Assembly: GCA_044222395.1 (NCBI GenBank)
Contig: JBGANK010000007.1
Coordinates: 33,526-97,525 of the forward strand
Reading direction: 5' to 3'
Source of the DNA: JAEUMD01 sp044222395
GTDB taxonomy: Bacteria > Pseudomonadota > Alphaproteobacteria > Rhizobiales > Hyphomicrobiaceae
Length of the DNA: 64,000 bases
Position numbers and translations under genes: made by a program. This document shows, piece after piece, positions 1 through 8,585 of this stretch; position 1 is the stretch's first letter; the number at the start of each line of letters is the position of its first letter. The notes under the pieces are model-generated. The model had not been told where the DNA came from, searched no databases, and was given only the letters and a program-made list of their open reading frames with translations.

Positions 1-696
1 CAGCGAAAGCTCGTTGAGCGGTCGGCACTGCAGGTATTGTCTCACGCGCTGCTCGATGCGCGGATCATGCCGCTCCAGGTAGAGCAGCGAACGAATGATG
101 TTGATGTCGATGTTCTCATCGGCGAACCGCGGCGCAGCAACGATGCTGTCGGCCAGATCGTGCACCAGCCGCGCGAGCGCGCGATCCTCGAGCGTATCCT
201 CGCGCAGCTTCTCGATGTCCGAGGTCGCGATCTCGCTCGCCCCCTCGATCAGCTTGCGGGTGAGCCGCGCCAGCGCGCTCTCGCCGCCGCCATCGGGATC
301 ATAAGGACGCTCGAGCGAGGCGATGAGCCGCCTCAGGTAGTAGTCGGCATAGTTGGCGACATCGGGCGACATCTGCGCATAGCCCAGATAGGCCTTGCCG
401 GTGCGGTGCGCGCCGGTCCGAAGCGCGCGGATGAGGTGCGTCTTGCCGGCGCCCGACTGGCCGTGAAACAACAGGATGCGTGCTTGCGAATCAGGGCTCT
501 TCTTGCGCCGGCCGCCGCCGCTGCTGCCGGTGATGGCCTCGAGTAGATCGAAGAATTTCCGCCGCGCCTTGACATGCACCTCCTCCACGTCGACAGGGTC
601 GGCGCGCCAGATGTCGTCCTCCCAGGTGATGGAGTGCTCGAAGGCCTTTGACAGCTTGTCGGGTGCGACAGCAGCCTTGAGAGCTTCCTGATGCAT
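1..696 (-). CDS. P-loop ATPase, C-terminus beyond left edge (partial)
   Basis: The reverse strand is open from an ATG at 696 (a GTG at 699 is also possible) to the window edge, giving 232 codons with no stop. Translation gives a Walker A motif GQSGAGKT about 75 residues from the start, followed by a helical region rich in Arg/Leu/Glu. A GGAG lies about 9 bases before the GTG. The nucleotide-binding fold is at the N-terminus, so most of the protein lies outside the window. It follows the 392-residue gene at 857-2035 on the same strand with a gap of about 160 bases and is probably in the same operon. I do not recognise the family. AAA/STAND-type ATPases of bacterial defence or signalling systems are possible, but nothing here decides it. 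Confidence 0.75.
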   Translation of the reverse strand, partial: MHQEALKAAVAPDKLSKAFEHSITWEDDIWRADPVDVEEVHVKARRKFFDLLEAITGSSGGGRRKKSPDSQARILLFHGQSGAGKTHLIRALRTGAHRTGKAYLGYAQMSPDVANYADYYLRRLIASLERPYDPDGGGESALARLTRKLIEGASEIATSDIEKLREDTLEDRALARLVHDLADSIVAAPRFADENIDINIIRSLLYLERHDPRIEQRVRQYLQCRPLNELSL

Positions 697-856
697 CACG
701 TGTTCATTCTCCGAAACGCTCGATCGTCACTCGGGGCTAGGCACCAACTTGCCGACCCGATTGCAGGCACGCTCTGCGTGGCAGCGGCGTCACTCCGACA
801 CGGAACTCGTCGAACAGAAACGTCTGGGCCGGACGCGCCGCGTCCACCCGCTTGTC

Positions 857-2035
857 CTAATCCTCGACGCGCACGAAATGCCAAACGGTATTCATGTAAC
901 TGATGGCCGAGTCCTGAACGTCTTTGATGTTGTTCTTGTTCTTCAGGTCGGCACTGGCCAGCGACAGCCGGCCGGCGCGATGCGCCTCCACCAGCATGCA
1001 CTTGAACTCGATGTCGCTCAGCCTCCACTCGGGCCGTCCGTCGCGAATCGACGGCCACACCTGAGAAATAAACGCCTTGCGGTTGCCTGGCCAGCCCTCA
1101 GCGACAGGCATCGCACAACGGCGAACCTCGCTTGCGAATTCATCGAGGTCCGGCCGCACGAGTGGCGGTGGCCCATCCGCAGGGGTCGCGTCATTGGCGG
1201 CGTCGGGTGGTTTGACGTCACTGGCAGATGCAACGCGCCGCCGCGGCGCTTGTGGTGCACGCAACTCGTTGCGCGGTGCGGCGCCTCCGTCCAGCAACTC
1301 GGAGATGAACCGCTTCATGATGGCAGCGCGCAGCACGTCGAGCGTCGGCTGGGCGGCGTTGACCTGCTCGGCTGCCAACGCGGCGATGAGTCGGCTGTCG
1401 GAGCCGAACTCGCGCGGCCGCCGCGACAGCTGCGCGGCGAGTGCCCGGCCGGCCTTAGGCGAAAGCCCGGTACCGGCGCCGAGTCCGCTCTTGATCTTGT
1501 TGCCGAACGCCCGCTCGAGTGCCACCAGAGCCAGTTCTCCGCGCAGCCGCGCCGGGGTCGACTTCAGTCGCCGTGGCAGCCCGAACGCCTGGCTCACCAC
1601 AAGCGCACGCAAGCCTTCCGGAGTGCTTAGCGCCTTCAACTTCGGCGTGCTCTCCGCTTCCAGACCAAGTGCCCGCGCGATCAGCTGGCAATCGCGCACC
1701 TCCGGCCACGGCCCCAGCGATACGTTCTGCCGTAGCGCCAGATACTCGCCGGCCCGCAGCAAGCCTTTCGCGGATGCCGTGAACCGCCCGCGCTTTTCGT
1801 CGGCAAGGCCCTGATTGACGAGTTCGCCCAGTGCGATCTCGGCGGTCTGGCGCCACTCTCCTGGCGACAGCCGGTGCGCCACGAAAAACGACAGATCCCG
1901 AATCGCCTCCGCGCGCGTTGCTCCTCCCTCCGCCGCAAGCCGCACCAGCACCAGATCCTGCAATGCGGTATAGGGCGCCGGAGCTGATGGGCTCGCGCTG
2001 GGCGGTCGAACAAGATCGCTGATCAAGCCTGGCAT
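857..2035 (-). CDS. Uncharacterised protein with predicted winged-helix N-terminal region, upstream of the P-loop ATPase
   Basis: A 392-residue protein. The start at 2035 is chosen because GGAG precedes it by about 9 bases; an in-frame start at 2071 exists but lacks a comparable site. The first 90 residues have the helix-helix-strand character of a winged-helix fold (a Leu/Ala-rich helix, then EIALGELVNQGLA followed by a Phe-Thr-Ala wing-like stretch). The middle is helical and basic. After about residue 240 there is a Pro/Ala/Asp-rich linker, then a conserved-looking C-terminal domain with several Trp residues. No catalytic motif is visible. It is followed on the same strand by the truncated ATPase gene, so the pair probably works together, but I cannot name the system. 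Confidence 0.7.
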   Translation of the reverse strand: MPGLISDLVRPPSASPSAPAPYTALQDLVLVRLAAEGGATRAEAIRDLSFFVAHRLSPGEWRQTAEIALGELVNQGLADEKRGRFTASAKGLLRAGEYLALRQNVSLGPWPEVRDCQLIARALGLEAESTPKLKALSTPEGLRALVVSQAFGLPRRLKSTPARLRGELALVALERAFGNKIKSGLGAGTGLSPKAGRALAAQLSRRPREFGSDSRLIAALAAEQVNAAQPTLDVLRAAIMKRFISELLDGGAAPRNELRAPQAPRRRVASASDVKPPDAANDATPADGPPPLVRPDLDEFASEVRRCAMPVAEGWPGNRKAFISQVWPSIRDGRPEWRLSDIEFKCMLVEAHRAGRLSLASADLKNKNNIKDVQDSAISYMNTVWHFVRVED

Positions 2036-2071
2036 GGTGGAAGGTCTCCGCGACGCACGCGCACACACCAT

Positions 2072-2533
2072 CGTCCGCGGCCCGAGGCAGCGGCAGAGGC
2101 CGCACAGTGAAGGGTGCCGGACGCGAGAATCACCGGGAAAGTAGAGGGCCAGTCTGGAAGATCGAATTGAGCGATGGAAGTGCCTTGCAGCACCAACTCA
2201 CGGGTTTTCCATGAGCCTGATCCGCATATTGGACGGCGTGTGTCCTCGTTTCGCCCAGCTGACGTCAAATTGGCGTCACCTTGTTCGGGCCGAATCCGGG
2301 CCTGGAGCAATCCGAGGGAAATTTGTAGGACGATTACGGATTAACGCGCTGCCGGCTCTGGCAGGGCAGCCGCGTGTCTTGTGGCCACCGTTGAGCGTCG
2401 CGATCGCGCACGGTGAGCCGGAAGGCCGGGCAGATGTGAGTTGACCGACGTGTCAAGCAGCAGCGAGTAGAACAAGAGTTTGTCGGAAACACTCCATTTA
2501 GCATTAACGGCAAGTTAACGGGTTGGAGCGAAG
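2072..2533. other. Intergenic region between divergent genes
   Basis: This stretch separates the minus-strand gene ending its 5' side at 2035 from the CAP-domain gene at 2534. I see no convincing coding region. A small inverted repeat (CTGCC...GGCAG) lies at 2349-2364, directly after the sequence GGATTAACGCGCTGCC at 2338-2353. A near copy of that 16-mer, also followed by a hairpin, lies at 5654-5669. Both divergent promoters must be here, but no clear -35/-10 pair stands out. Confidence 0.5.
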
Positions 2534-3220
2534 ATGTCTCGAGTAACCGCGCGTCTTTCTGCGGGAGTATCTGGAATGTATCGCGTCGTCCTCCTCGGCA
2601 TATCTTGCGTGTCTCTGGCCGGTTGCGCACTCAACTCGAGCGCAATTACCTCCGGTTTCGCTGACAATCCCCCCTCGACAGCATCGCTCCCGTCCTCGGG
2701 CAGTAGTGGCCTGGGCCACTCGGCCAAGCAGGACGTGAAGGTTGCGCGCGTCGACGACAAGGCGCCCAAGGGCACCTTCGAGAAAGCGCCATCCGGTGCG
2801 CTCACCGACCGTGACTACAGCCGCACCGAACTTAATGTCGAGATGGCCCGCGACATCATCAACCAGTACCGCAAGGACAACGGCCTGAAGCCGCTCGTCA
2901 TCAACGCCGAGCTGACCGCGGCCGCCAAGGCGCATTCGCGCGACCTCTCAAAATGGGACCGCATCTCCCATTACGGTTCCGACGGTTCCAATCCGTGGGA
3001 CCGCGTCAAGCGCGCTGGGTACAAGGCGCGCCTTGCCGCCGAGAACGTCGGCACCGGCCAGGTCAATTTCGACGAGGTCATGAAGGGCTGGAAGAACTCC
3101 CCCGGCCACAACAAGAACCTGCTGTTGGCCGATGCGCAGCAGATGGGCCTGGCGCTGGTCTATGATCCCAAGACCGAGTTCAAGAGCTTCTGGACGCTGG
3201 TGATCGGCTCGCAGATGTGA
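2534..3220 (+). CDS. CAP/SCP-domain lipoprotein
   Basis: A 228-residue protein. A hydrophobic leader ends in the lipobox SLAGC (Cys31 from the 2534 start), so it is predicted to be a lipoprotein. An alternative ATG at 2576 has GGGAG 8 bases upstream and gives a more compact leader; the 2534 ATG also has GGAG at 5 bases. After a Ser/Gly-rich linker comes a CAP (SCP/PR-1) domain over about residues 95-228. It includes INQYRKDNGLKPLVIN, a His in KAHSRDLSKWD, then SHYGSDG, AENV and a SPGHNKNLL motif, the usual CAP signatures. Family members are secreted or periplasmic, and their biochemical role in bacteria is mostly unknown. It is followed within 10 bases by a small membrane protein. Confidence 0.9.
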   Translation: MSRVTARLSAGVSGMYRVVLLGISCVSLAGCALNSSAITSGFADNPPSTASLPSSGSSGLGHSAKQDVKVARVDDKAPKGTFEKAPSGALTDRDYSRTELNVEMARDIINQYRKDNGLKPLVINAELTAAAKAHSRDLSKWDRISHYGSDGSNPWDRVKRAGYKARLAAENVGTGQVNFDEVMKGWKNSPGHNKNLLLADAQQMGLALVYDPKTEFKSFWTLVIGSQM

Positions 3221-3227
3221 GCGGCGC

Positions 3228-3881
3228 GTGGTATCGCTCGTCGGTTTCAACTTTTCTCACTCTTTGGGCCTGCTTATTGCAGCCGCAATCCTCGGCGGTG
3301 CTGTAGGCCTATGGCGAGAGGGTGGGCGCGCGGCTGCGATTCTGTTGGCTCTCGGCGCTGTTAGCTTCCTAGGTACCTCCCTGTTCCCGCTGGCCGGTGG
3401 CTGGCTCGACCATATCGAATTTCCCACGAGATTTCAGACCTACACGATGCGGGCCCCGGATGGGGGGCGGTATTCGGCGATTCAGGGATATGGGCGTGTG
3501 CAGCGCTACTCATCACGCGGCGAATTCCAGAACGGCTGGTTCGTCGACAGTGCAGGCGGCATCCTCCGCCTGGGACTATCGAAGGATGGTCATGTGGTCG
3601 CGTTCTCTGCGCGCCAAAAGAAGGCAGAAGTATTCAACCCAGAGGGAAATTCAGTTCACGCTCCAGTCCCATTCCAATGGCGTCGCAACGCTCTCGATAC
3701 GACTGTGATCTTGCAGGGTGACGTGGAGATTGATGGCATCGAGTTGGTCAACGTGCAAATTGCCGATAATCCTACGCCAAGCTGGCTCATGCTCCCGATT
3801 TGGCATCCCCTCGCTGGATGGCTGCTGATCGTCGCCGCGTTCGTGCTTAGGTGGCTTGCTCGAAAGCAAAGTGTGAGCTGA
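3228..3881 (+). CDS. Hypothetical membrane protein
   Basis: A 217-residue protein starting at a GTG 7 bases after the CAP gene stop, so translational coupling is likely. Two hydrophobic segments lie near residues 9-27 and 35-55 and another near 190-208. The central 130 residues look extracytoplasmic and beta-rich, with alternating polar and hydrophobic residues and Arg/Gln/Tyr content. No family motif is recognised. It converges with the flippase gene, with stops only a few bases apart. Confidence 0.65.
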   Translation: MVSLVGFNFSHSLGLLIAAAILGGAVGLWREGGRAAAILLALGAVSFLGTSLFPLAGGWLDHIEFPTRFQTYTMRAPDGGRYSAIQGYGRVQRYSSRGEFQNGWFVDSAGGILRLGLSKDGHVVAFSARQKKAEVFNPEGNSVHAPVPFQWRRNALDTTVILQGDVEIDGIELVNVQIADNPTPSWLMLPIWHPLAGWLLIVAAFVLRWLARKQSVS

Positions 3882-3884
3882 AGC

Positions 3885-5288
3885 TCACTTCCGCCCGACG
3901 TTGCGCCAGATACCAATTTCGATGTCGAGCCGCCGCCGCACCACCACGTAGTTCATCAAGGCCGCCAGCATCAGCGAAATCGCCGTCGCGCTGGCCGCGC
4001 CGAGCATTCCGAAATGCGGCACCAGTGCAAAATTCAGCGCGATGTTGAGCAGTGCGGTCAGGCTGAGCACGGCCGCGCACAAGGCCTGCTCGCCCAGCAT
4101 GTTGAGCAGGAACTCCGCCGGTCCCATCGCCGATCGGAACAGGAAGCCCAGCACCAGCACGAACATCACCGGATAGCCCACCGTGAAGTTCGGGCCGAAC
4201 AGCCATAGCAGCGGCTTGCCGAGCGCCAGGATGATCACCGCACAGGCGAGCGACGGCCAGAACGTCCAGTTCACCGCATCGCGCACGAATGCCTTCAAGC
4301 CCTCGCGATCGCCGCGCGCGTTGAGTGACGCGAACCGAGTGGCGACCGCGCTGCCCACCGCATAGTGCACGAACATGATCAGGCTCATGGTCTTGGCGGC
4401 GGCAAAGTAGACGCCGACCTCGGTCGGGCTCAAGAACCGAGAGATGACGAGCACGTCGGTATTCTGCAGCACCAGGTCGGCGGCGATGATCATCAGCAGC
4501 GGCGCCGAGGTCTTGAGCCAGAAGCCGAAGTCGTATTCGCGCCCACCATGCTCGATCGTGGCAGCCAGCCGCCGGTTGACGAGCAACGTCTGCACGATGG
4601 CAGCAACCCAAGTAGCAAGGATTGCCGCGCCGGCCGCTGTCGTCGCCTGCATCGGCAGCCCCGCCGCGTGTGCCACCGCCATTGCCGCCAGCAGCAACAG
4701 CGGTCTCAGCACATAGGGCGGAATGAGTGCGGCCCCCATCCACGCATGGCCGCGGCCTATGCCGTCCTGGATGTCGGTCAGCGCCAACATCGGCACGCAC
4801 ACGAGTGCCAGATAGAGCGGCAGGACGAAGTGGTTCTCGATGTGGGGCTGAAGCAGCCAGATGCCCGCAATGCCCGCAGCGGCAATCACTGTGCCCACCA
4901 CCAGCGCCATCAACCGGCTGCCGCAAACAAGCCCGCGCAGCAGCGCCAGCTGACTTGTCTCGCGATACTCGGGAATGAGCCGGATGACGGCGAGATTGAG
5001 CCCAAGGTGCGAAAGCCCGCCGAGCACCAGCACCCACGTCCAAACGAACACGTAGATGCCGTACTCGAACCCGCCCATCCAGCGCGCCAGCACGATCTGC
5101 GACAGATAGAGCAGTCCTGCACTTGCAATGCGCACGGCAAACGCCATGAGCGCGTCGCGTTGCGTCCGCGTCGTGTCGTTGTCGCCCCTGAGAATGACGA
5201 CGACGGCGGCAATGGCACCGACGAACGGATTGCCTATCGGCCGCGGCTGAAGATCAACCACCCGCCGTGCTGATGTGCCTTGCCCCAT
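3885..5288 (-). CDS. Polysaccharide/lipopolysaccharide flippase (Wzx/MurJ-like, MATE/MVF fold)
   Basis: A 467-residue, very hydrophobic protein with about 12-14 predicted membrane segments from residue 45 on. It has the features of the O-antigen/teichoic-acid export family: an early AGLLYLSQIVLARWMGGFEYG segment (an ARWMG-type motif after the first helix), Gly/Pro-rich middle helices, and a C-terminal half with LNIALNFALVPHFGMLGAASATAISL, typical of polysaccharide transporters. The first 45 residues are hydrophilic and may be an over-long start; an internal Met near residue 48 (MAFAVRIAS) is a reasonable alternative. The likely role is moving lipid-linked sugars across the inner membrane. The neighbours do not include glycosyltransferases, so the substrate is unknown. 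Confidence 0.85.
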   Translation of the reverse strand: MGQGTSARRVVDLQPRPIGNPFVGAIAAVVVILRGDNDTTRTQRDALMAFAVRIASAGLLYLSQIVLARWMGGFEYGIYVFVWTWVLVLGGLSHLGLNLAVIRLIPEYRETSQLALLRGLVCGSRLMALVVGTVIAAAGIAGIWLLQPHIENHFVLPLYLALVCVPMLALTDIQDGIGRGHAWMGAALIPPYVLRPLLLLAAMAVAHAAGLPMQATTAAGAAILATWVAAIVQTLLVNRRLAATIEHGGREYDFGFWLKTSAPLLMIIAADLVLQNTDVLVISRFLSPTEVGVYFAAAKTMSLIMFVHYAVGSAVATRFASLNARGDREGLKAFVRDAVNWTFWPSLACAVIILALGKPLLWLFGPNFTVGYPVMFVLVLGFLFRSAMGPAEFLLNMLGEQALCAAVLSLTALLNIALNFALVPHFGMLGAASATAISLMLAALMNYVVVRRRLDIEIGIWRNVGRK

Positions 5289-5341
5289 GTCGTTCAGTCT
5301 CGTTCGAACCCTGCCTCGTCACTGCCGGCGCGCGCCATGTG

Positions 5342-5569
5342 CTAAAGATCCTTGACCCGTACCCGTTCTCGCTGCCGGACGAGCTCGGCAACCCCGGCCC
5401 AGGCCCAGGACCGGCCGGCGTCGCCACGTTCCGAATGGACGCTGGCGAAGAACTCCGCCACCTCGGCGGCAAGAAGCCCGTGCCGCCCTTCCAGAGTCTG
5501 TGCCATGAACTCGACATCACGCGGCGTCGGGGTCGCGTCATCGTCCGGATACCAGCCGGCTGCCATCAC
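5342..5569 (-). CDS. Small conserved-looking hypothetical protein (75 aa)
   Basis: A 75-residue acidic protein with motifs PRDVEFMAQTLEGRHG, AAEVAEFF and GRSWAWAGVAELVRQRE. It resembles short hypotheticals I remember from Hyphomicrobiales genomes, but the function is unknown. It sits upstream of the flippase on the same strand, with about 50 bases between them. It reads as a predominantly helical cytoplasmic protein with no membrane segment or cysteine. Confidence 0.6.
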   Translation of the reverse strand: MMAAGWYPDDDATPTPRDVEFMAQTLEGRHGLLAAEVAEFFASVHSERGDAGRSWAWAGVAELVRQRERVRVKDL

Positions 5570-5653
5570 ATTTGCCTCAAACCGATGTTTAACAGCGCCT
5601 AGGCAAGCAAGTTCGGCGCCATCACCGAATGCGCCATGTTGGAACGCTGATCG

Positions 5654-5679
5654 GGATTAACGCCCTGCCGAAAGGGCAG
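5654..5679. repeat. Short hairpin element, near copy of 2338-2370
   Basis: GGATTAACGCCCTGCC is followed by GAAAG and GGCAG, forming a five-base stem with a five-base loop. The same 16-mer, with one difference, precedes another inverted repeat at 2338. Both copies are in intergenic DNA. It could be a short dispersed REP-like element or coincidence. Confidence 0.3.
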
Positions 5680-5814
5680 TCCCTGGCTTGGCGGGCGGCT
5701 TAGGTCTTTCAACGTGCGGTTCCGGTACAAAATGCTGGCGCCACTATCTCGCCCAACCAGTGAAGTGCTAATCTGCTGCAGCCGGAGGCATTGGTTGCCA
5801 CCAATGAGAAACCG

Positions 5815-6222
5815 ATGATGGATCTGCATACCCGGCAGCCCGCGGTCTGCTTCGAGCGCCTTCGTTCCCGGCGCAGGTTGGCGAGCTTTCGCTATTTGCA
5901 TGCCCAATCGAGTGGCCTGCCAGCCCTGAAGCTGCCGAGCCATCGCGCAACCGCGTTGCGGGGTCTGCTGGGTCTGGCCGTCCTGGCAGCACTGCTCTGG
6001 GCCGCGCCGGTTACAGCCGCCGACGACCGGCCAGGCTCGCGTAACGCGCCACAGGGCGAGGACCGGAACGGGCCGCCACGGGCCGCTCCCGAGTCACCAC
6101 CCCCGCATGACGACGAGCCTCATGACGATGAGGAAACGCCATCTGAAGGTGACGAGCGGGCTGATCCGCCGCGCGGCGGTGGCTGCCCCTACCGGGGCCA
6201 GCAGCTCGAGCTCATCGTTTGA
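5815..6222 (+). CDS. Possible secreted Pro/Asp/Glu-rich hypothetical protein
   Basis: An open frame of about 135 residues with a hydrophobic stretch (LLGLAVLAALLWAAPVTAADD) that could be a signal peptide, followed by a highly polar tail rich in Pro, Asp and Glu and ending in a Cys-containing PRGGGCPYRG segment. Several ATGs are possible (5791, 5815, 5818) and no strong ribosome binding site separates them. It lies in a low-gene-density interval. I give it moderate confidence because the signal-like stretch is preceded by about 45 basic residues, which is unusual. Confidence 0.4.
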   Translation: MMDLHTRQPAVCFERLRSRRRLASFRYLHAQSSGLPALKLPSHRATALRGLLGLAVLAALLWAAPVTAADDRPGSRNAPQGEDRNGPPRAAPESPPPHDDEPHDDEETPSEGDERADPPRGGGCPYRGQQLELIV

Positions 6223-6341
6223 TTGCCGCACAAAGGCAGACCTGAGCGTCGCGCTCTGCCATGAGTTCAGCACGGGCACGAGTTGATGGCGTTCGCGATT
6301 CTATCAGAAGCGAACAAGCTCTGGGTCCGTCGCCGTTGTGA

Positions 6342-7418
6342 TCAATTGCTGGCCGCGGCTGCAGACGAAGCGGGCTTATGCGTCGCGGTGGCACTCGCCG
6401 CTGCCTTGGTCGTCGCGTGCGGCTTGGCGGCCTGCTGCTGCTGCGTCTTGTTTTGCGGCTTCGCCCGTTGCTTCAGTTTGCGCACCCGCGTCGCTGCGCG
6501 CGCGGCCTTGGCCGGACGATATCCGCATCCCCACGACTTGACGGTTTCGCGCATGCTGACGACCGACTTCGCATTCTCATCCAACGGCATGTTGTCGATG
6601 TCGGTCGGGTTGAAGAACGACTTCCAGCCGGCGTGCTGGAATCCGTGTTCCAGCAGGCTGCTGGCTCGCAGGCTGCGACCCTGGCTGGTTTGCTCGCCCA
6701 GCACCACGGCCATCAGCCGGGTTCCATCGCGGGTGGCGCTCGCCACGACATTGAAGCCGCTGTCGCAGATGAAACCGGTCTTGAGGCCGTCGGCGCCTTC
6801 AAGTGACTTTAACAACGTGTTGTGCGAGGCAAGCCGCCGCTTGCCGATCTGGAAATCGGACAGCGCCCAAAGTTCGGCATACTGCGGGAAATCACGCATG
6901 ACAGCCCTGGACAGCTTCGCCAGGTCGCGCGCCGTGGTGACCTGGCCTTCCGCTGGCAGTCCGTTCGGATTGACGAAGCGGGTGCGCTGCATTCCGAGCC
7001 GATGCGCGGTTGTATTCATGCGATCGACGAAACCTTCGACATTTCCGCCGATCTTCTCTGCCAGCATGATGGCGACGTCGTTCGCCGATTTGACGATCAA
7101 CGCCTTCAGCGCCAGATCGACGGACATTTCCGCGCCGACCGGCAGTCCGATCTTGCTCGGCGGCTCCTTGTTGGCCAGTTCCGAGGTGACGAGCTTGTCG
7201 TCCAGGGAAAGTTTGCCGTCGCGGATCGCTTCGAAAGCGACATACGCAGTCATGATCTTGGTGAGAGAGGCCGGATGCCAGAGGTTGTCGGCATCCTCGG
7301 CGTACAAGATCTTGCCCGATTGCGCCTCGAACAACAGCGCCGGCCCCGCGGCGGCCACCACAGGGTTGAGGACCATCAAGGCAAGGAGACCGCCCAAATA
7401 TCGTCCAGCACGCATCAA
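6342..7418 (-). CDS. D-alanyl-D-alanine carboxypeptidase (serine, S11 family)
   Basis: A 358-residue protein with an N-terminal signal peptide (about residues 1-25, ending AAAG). It has the three active-site motifs of the S11 penicillin-binding family: SLTK at residues 51-54, SAN at 111-113 and KTG at 213-215. It would remove the terminal D-Ala from peptidoglycan stem peptides in the periplasm. The C-terminal tail after about residue 310 is Ala/Lys/Gln-rich and low in complexity, replacing a typical membrane-anchoring amphipathic helix. It stands alone on the minus strand. A start at either 7418 or 7415 (adjacent ATGs) is possible. Confidence 0.95.
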   Translation of the reverse strand: MMRAGRYLGGLLALMVLNPVVAAAGPALLFEAQSGKILYAEDADNLWHPASLTKIMTAYVAFEAIRDGKLSLDDKLVTSELANKEPPSKIGLPVGAEMSVDLALKALIVKSANDVAIMLAEKIGGNVEGFVDRMNTTAHRLGMQRTRFVNPNGLPAEGQVTTARDLAKLSRAVMRDFPQYAELWALSDFQIGKRRLASHNTLLKSLEGADGLKTGFICDSGFNVVASATRDGTRLMAVVLGEQTSQGRSLRASSLLEHGFQHAGWKSFFNPTDIDNMPLDENAKSVVSMRETVKSWGCGYRPAKAARAATRVRKLKQRAKPQNKTQQQQAAKPHATTKAAASATATHKPASSAAAASN

Positions 7419-8112
7419 ATTTCCTCTGGCGAATGTTCTTGGGGCTTAACACAGGAGCGCTCGGGCGGGCAACGCTGCACGGCCGAACTTTTGTCTGTGT
7501 GGAACTTGTGCCGCACCATATGGCGCTGTGTGGCCGGAATTCCGCCTTTTGTACGCGTCGGACGAAGTCGCCGATTGCGTCGAGAACGCGCGCGAATTCA
7601 GTACCGTCTGCTGCTTGCAAGTCGAGATGACCCATGCGCAAGGCAACCTGTTTGCGTGTCTTGCACAAGTCCTTTGCTGAACACGGATCCGCCACCGCTG
7701 GCCGTGCTCGTCTGGCGGTGCCATCCCTGGTCGGCGTCGCCGTTGAACGCTTGGGAGCGCTCAATCGGATGCATCGCCAGACGTTTCATGTTCGCTGCAA
7801 ACGCACCAGGTGAGCCGCAAGAGCTAAATCACCTGTTGATGGGTCGGGCAGTACCCGGGCGAGACGCTCGCGATCCGCTGTCTGGAATGCCACTCACCAC
7901 TTGCAGTGCGACCCGTGCTTTCGGACATTGGCGGCACTGAGGATTGACGATGGCGCTGCGGGCGATGTGGAAGTAGAGGCGGCCAGTTGAGCCCCGAAAG
8001 GCAGAACGCAGCCTGGGCCGGAGCCTAGTCCCAAATCACCGCATTCGCGGGCCTTGATCACAGTGGGGTCTCAGGCTAAAAGCCAGCCTTCCTCGGCGCC
8101 ACAATTTGATCC
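7419..8112. other. Gene-poor interval with a degraded zinc-ribbon-like frame
   Basis: About 690 bases between the carboxypeptidase and the tRNA. No intact gene is convincing. On the plus strand, frame 7840-8028 encodes CLECH, then an in-frame TGA at 7945-7947, then CGRCGS and a short tail. Two Cys pairs in one frame interrupted by a stop look like the remnant of a small zinc-ribbon protein. The minus strand at about 7485-7635 is open and moderately protein-like but unrecognised. Confidence 0.4.
7840..8028 (+). pseudogene. Possible remnant of a small zinc-ribbon protein
   Basis: The frame reads through ETLAIRCLECHSPLAVRP to a TGA at 7945, then continues RWRCGRCGSRGG to a TAG at 8026. The CxxC...CxxC spacing fits a zinc ribbon. 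There is no start codon before the first Cys pair in this frame, because a TGA immediately precedes it at 7837. The internal stop and missing start argue that it is decayed if it was ever a gene. The CLECH string is not evidence for heme binding. Confidence 0.3.
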
Positions 8113-8202
8113 GGAGAGGTGGCTGAGTGGTTGAAAGCACCGCACTCGAAATGCGGCATACTCGTAAGGGTATCGAGGGTTCGAATCCCTCCCTCTCCGC
8201 CA
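8113..8202 (+). tRNA. tRNA-Ser (anticodon CGA)
   Basis: A 90-nt class II tRNA. The acceptor stem GGAGAGG (8113-8119) pairs with CCTCTCC (8192-8198), followed by discriminator G and an encoded CCA. The anticodon loop is in CACTCGAAATG (anticodon CGA, serine). A long variable arm follows (ACTCGTAAGGGTATCGAG region), then the T arm GAGGG TTCGAAT CCCTC (8175-8191). It lies about 380 bases upstream of the cytochrome island, in the same orientation. I found no second copy of its 3' end within the window. Confidence 0.97.
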
Positions 8203-8585
8203 ATTGGCTGATTGTCCATTTCGGACACATGCGTGGCAGTTCGTTCTCGAGACATGGGCAACATCGGCTCTTCGCGCCGAAAGGGTTGCCGGGCGGTGCT
8301 CATCCACGACGCCCAAGGCATTGTGACAGACCGGACAATTCAGCACCTCCGTTCGGCGACGGTGCCCTGCCCAGGCGCGATTTCGCGACACATCGAACAA
8401 AGCCGACCCATGCGATGCAAATGAGCCGCCATCGCATGCCGTAATAGCTCTGTGCAGTTAGTCCGTGTTCTAGCGCAAAAGAATCACGAGTATAATGTGC
8501 GCGGATTGTCGACCTTCAATGCCCAAGCCCAAATCGTTCCGGCGGTAGATCTTCTCAACGCCGAGCCTCGACGTCCGCAGCTGCC
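8203..8585. other. Intergenic region upstream of the cytochrome island
   Basis: About 380 bases between the tRNA and the first triheme cytochrome gene. I see no plus-strand gene. A minus-strand open frame crosses the tRNA and is regarded as a shadow. The region holds a perfect -10 hexamer TATAAT at 8491-8496 and a copy of the 13-mer CCAAATCGTTCCG at 8529-8541. Confidence 0.5.
8468..8496 (+). promoter_or_regulatory. Candidate sigma-70-like promoter for the first triheme gene
   Basis: TATAAT at 8491-8496 matches the -10 consensus exactly, in a region that is otherwise GC-rich. The -35 position 17 bases upstream (TTCTAG) is poor. The first cytochrome gene starts about 90 bases downstream, leaving a moderately long leader. 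Confidence 0.4.

Noticed and set aside
8071..8400. Open frame antisense to the tRNA-Ser
   Set aside because: It crosses the tRNA on the other strand and shows the familiar RGRDSNPR-type shadow sequence. It is not a gene.
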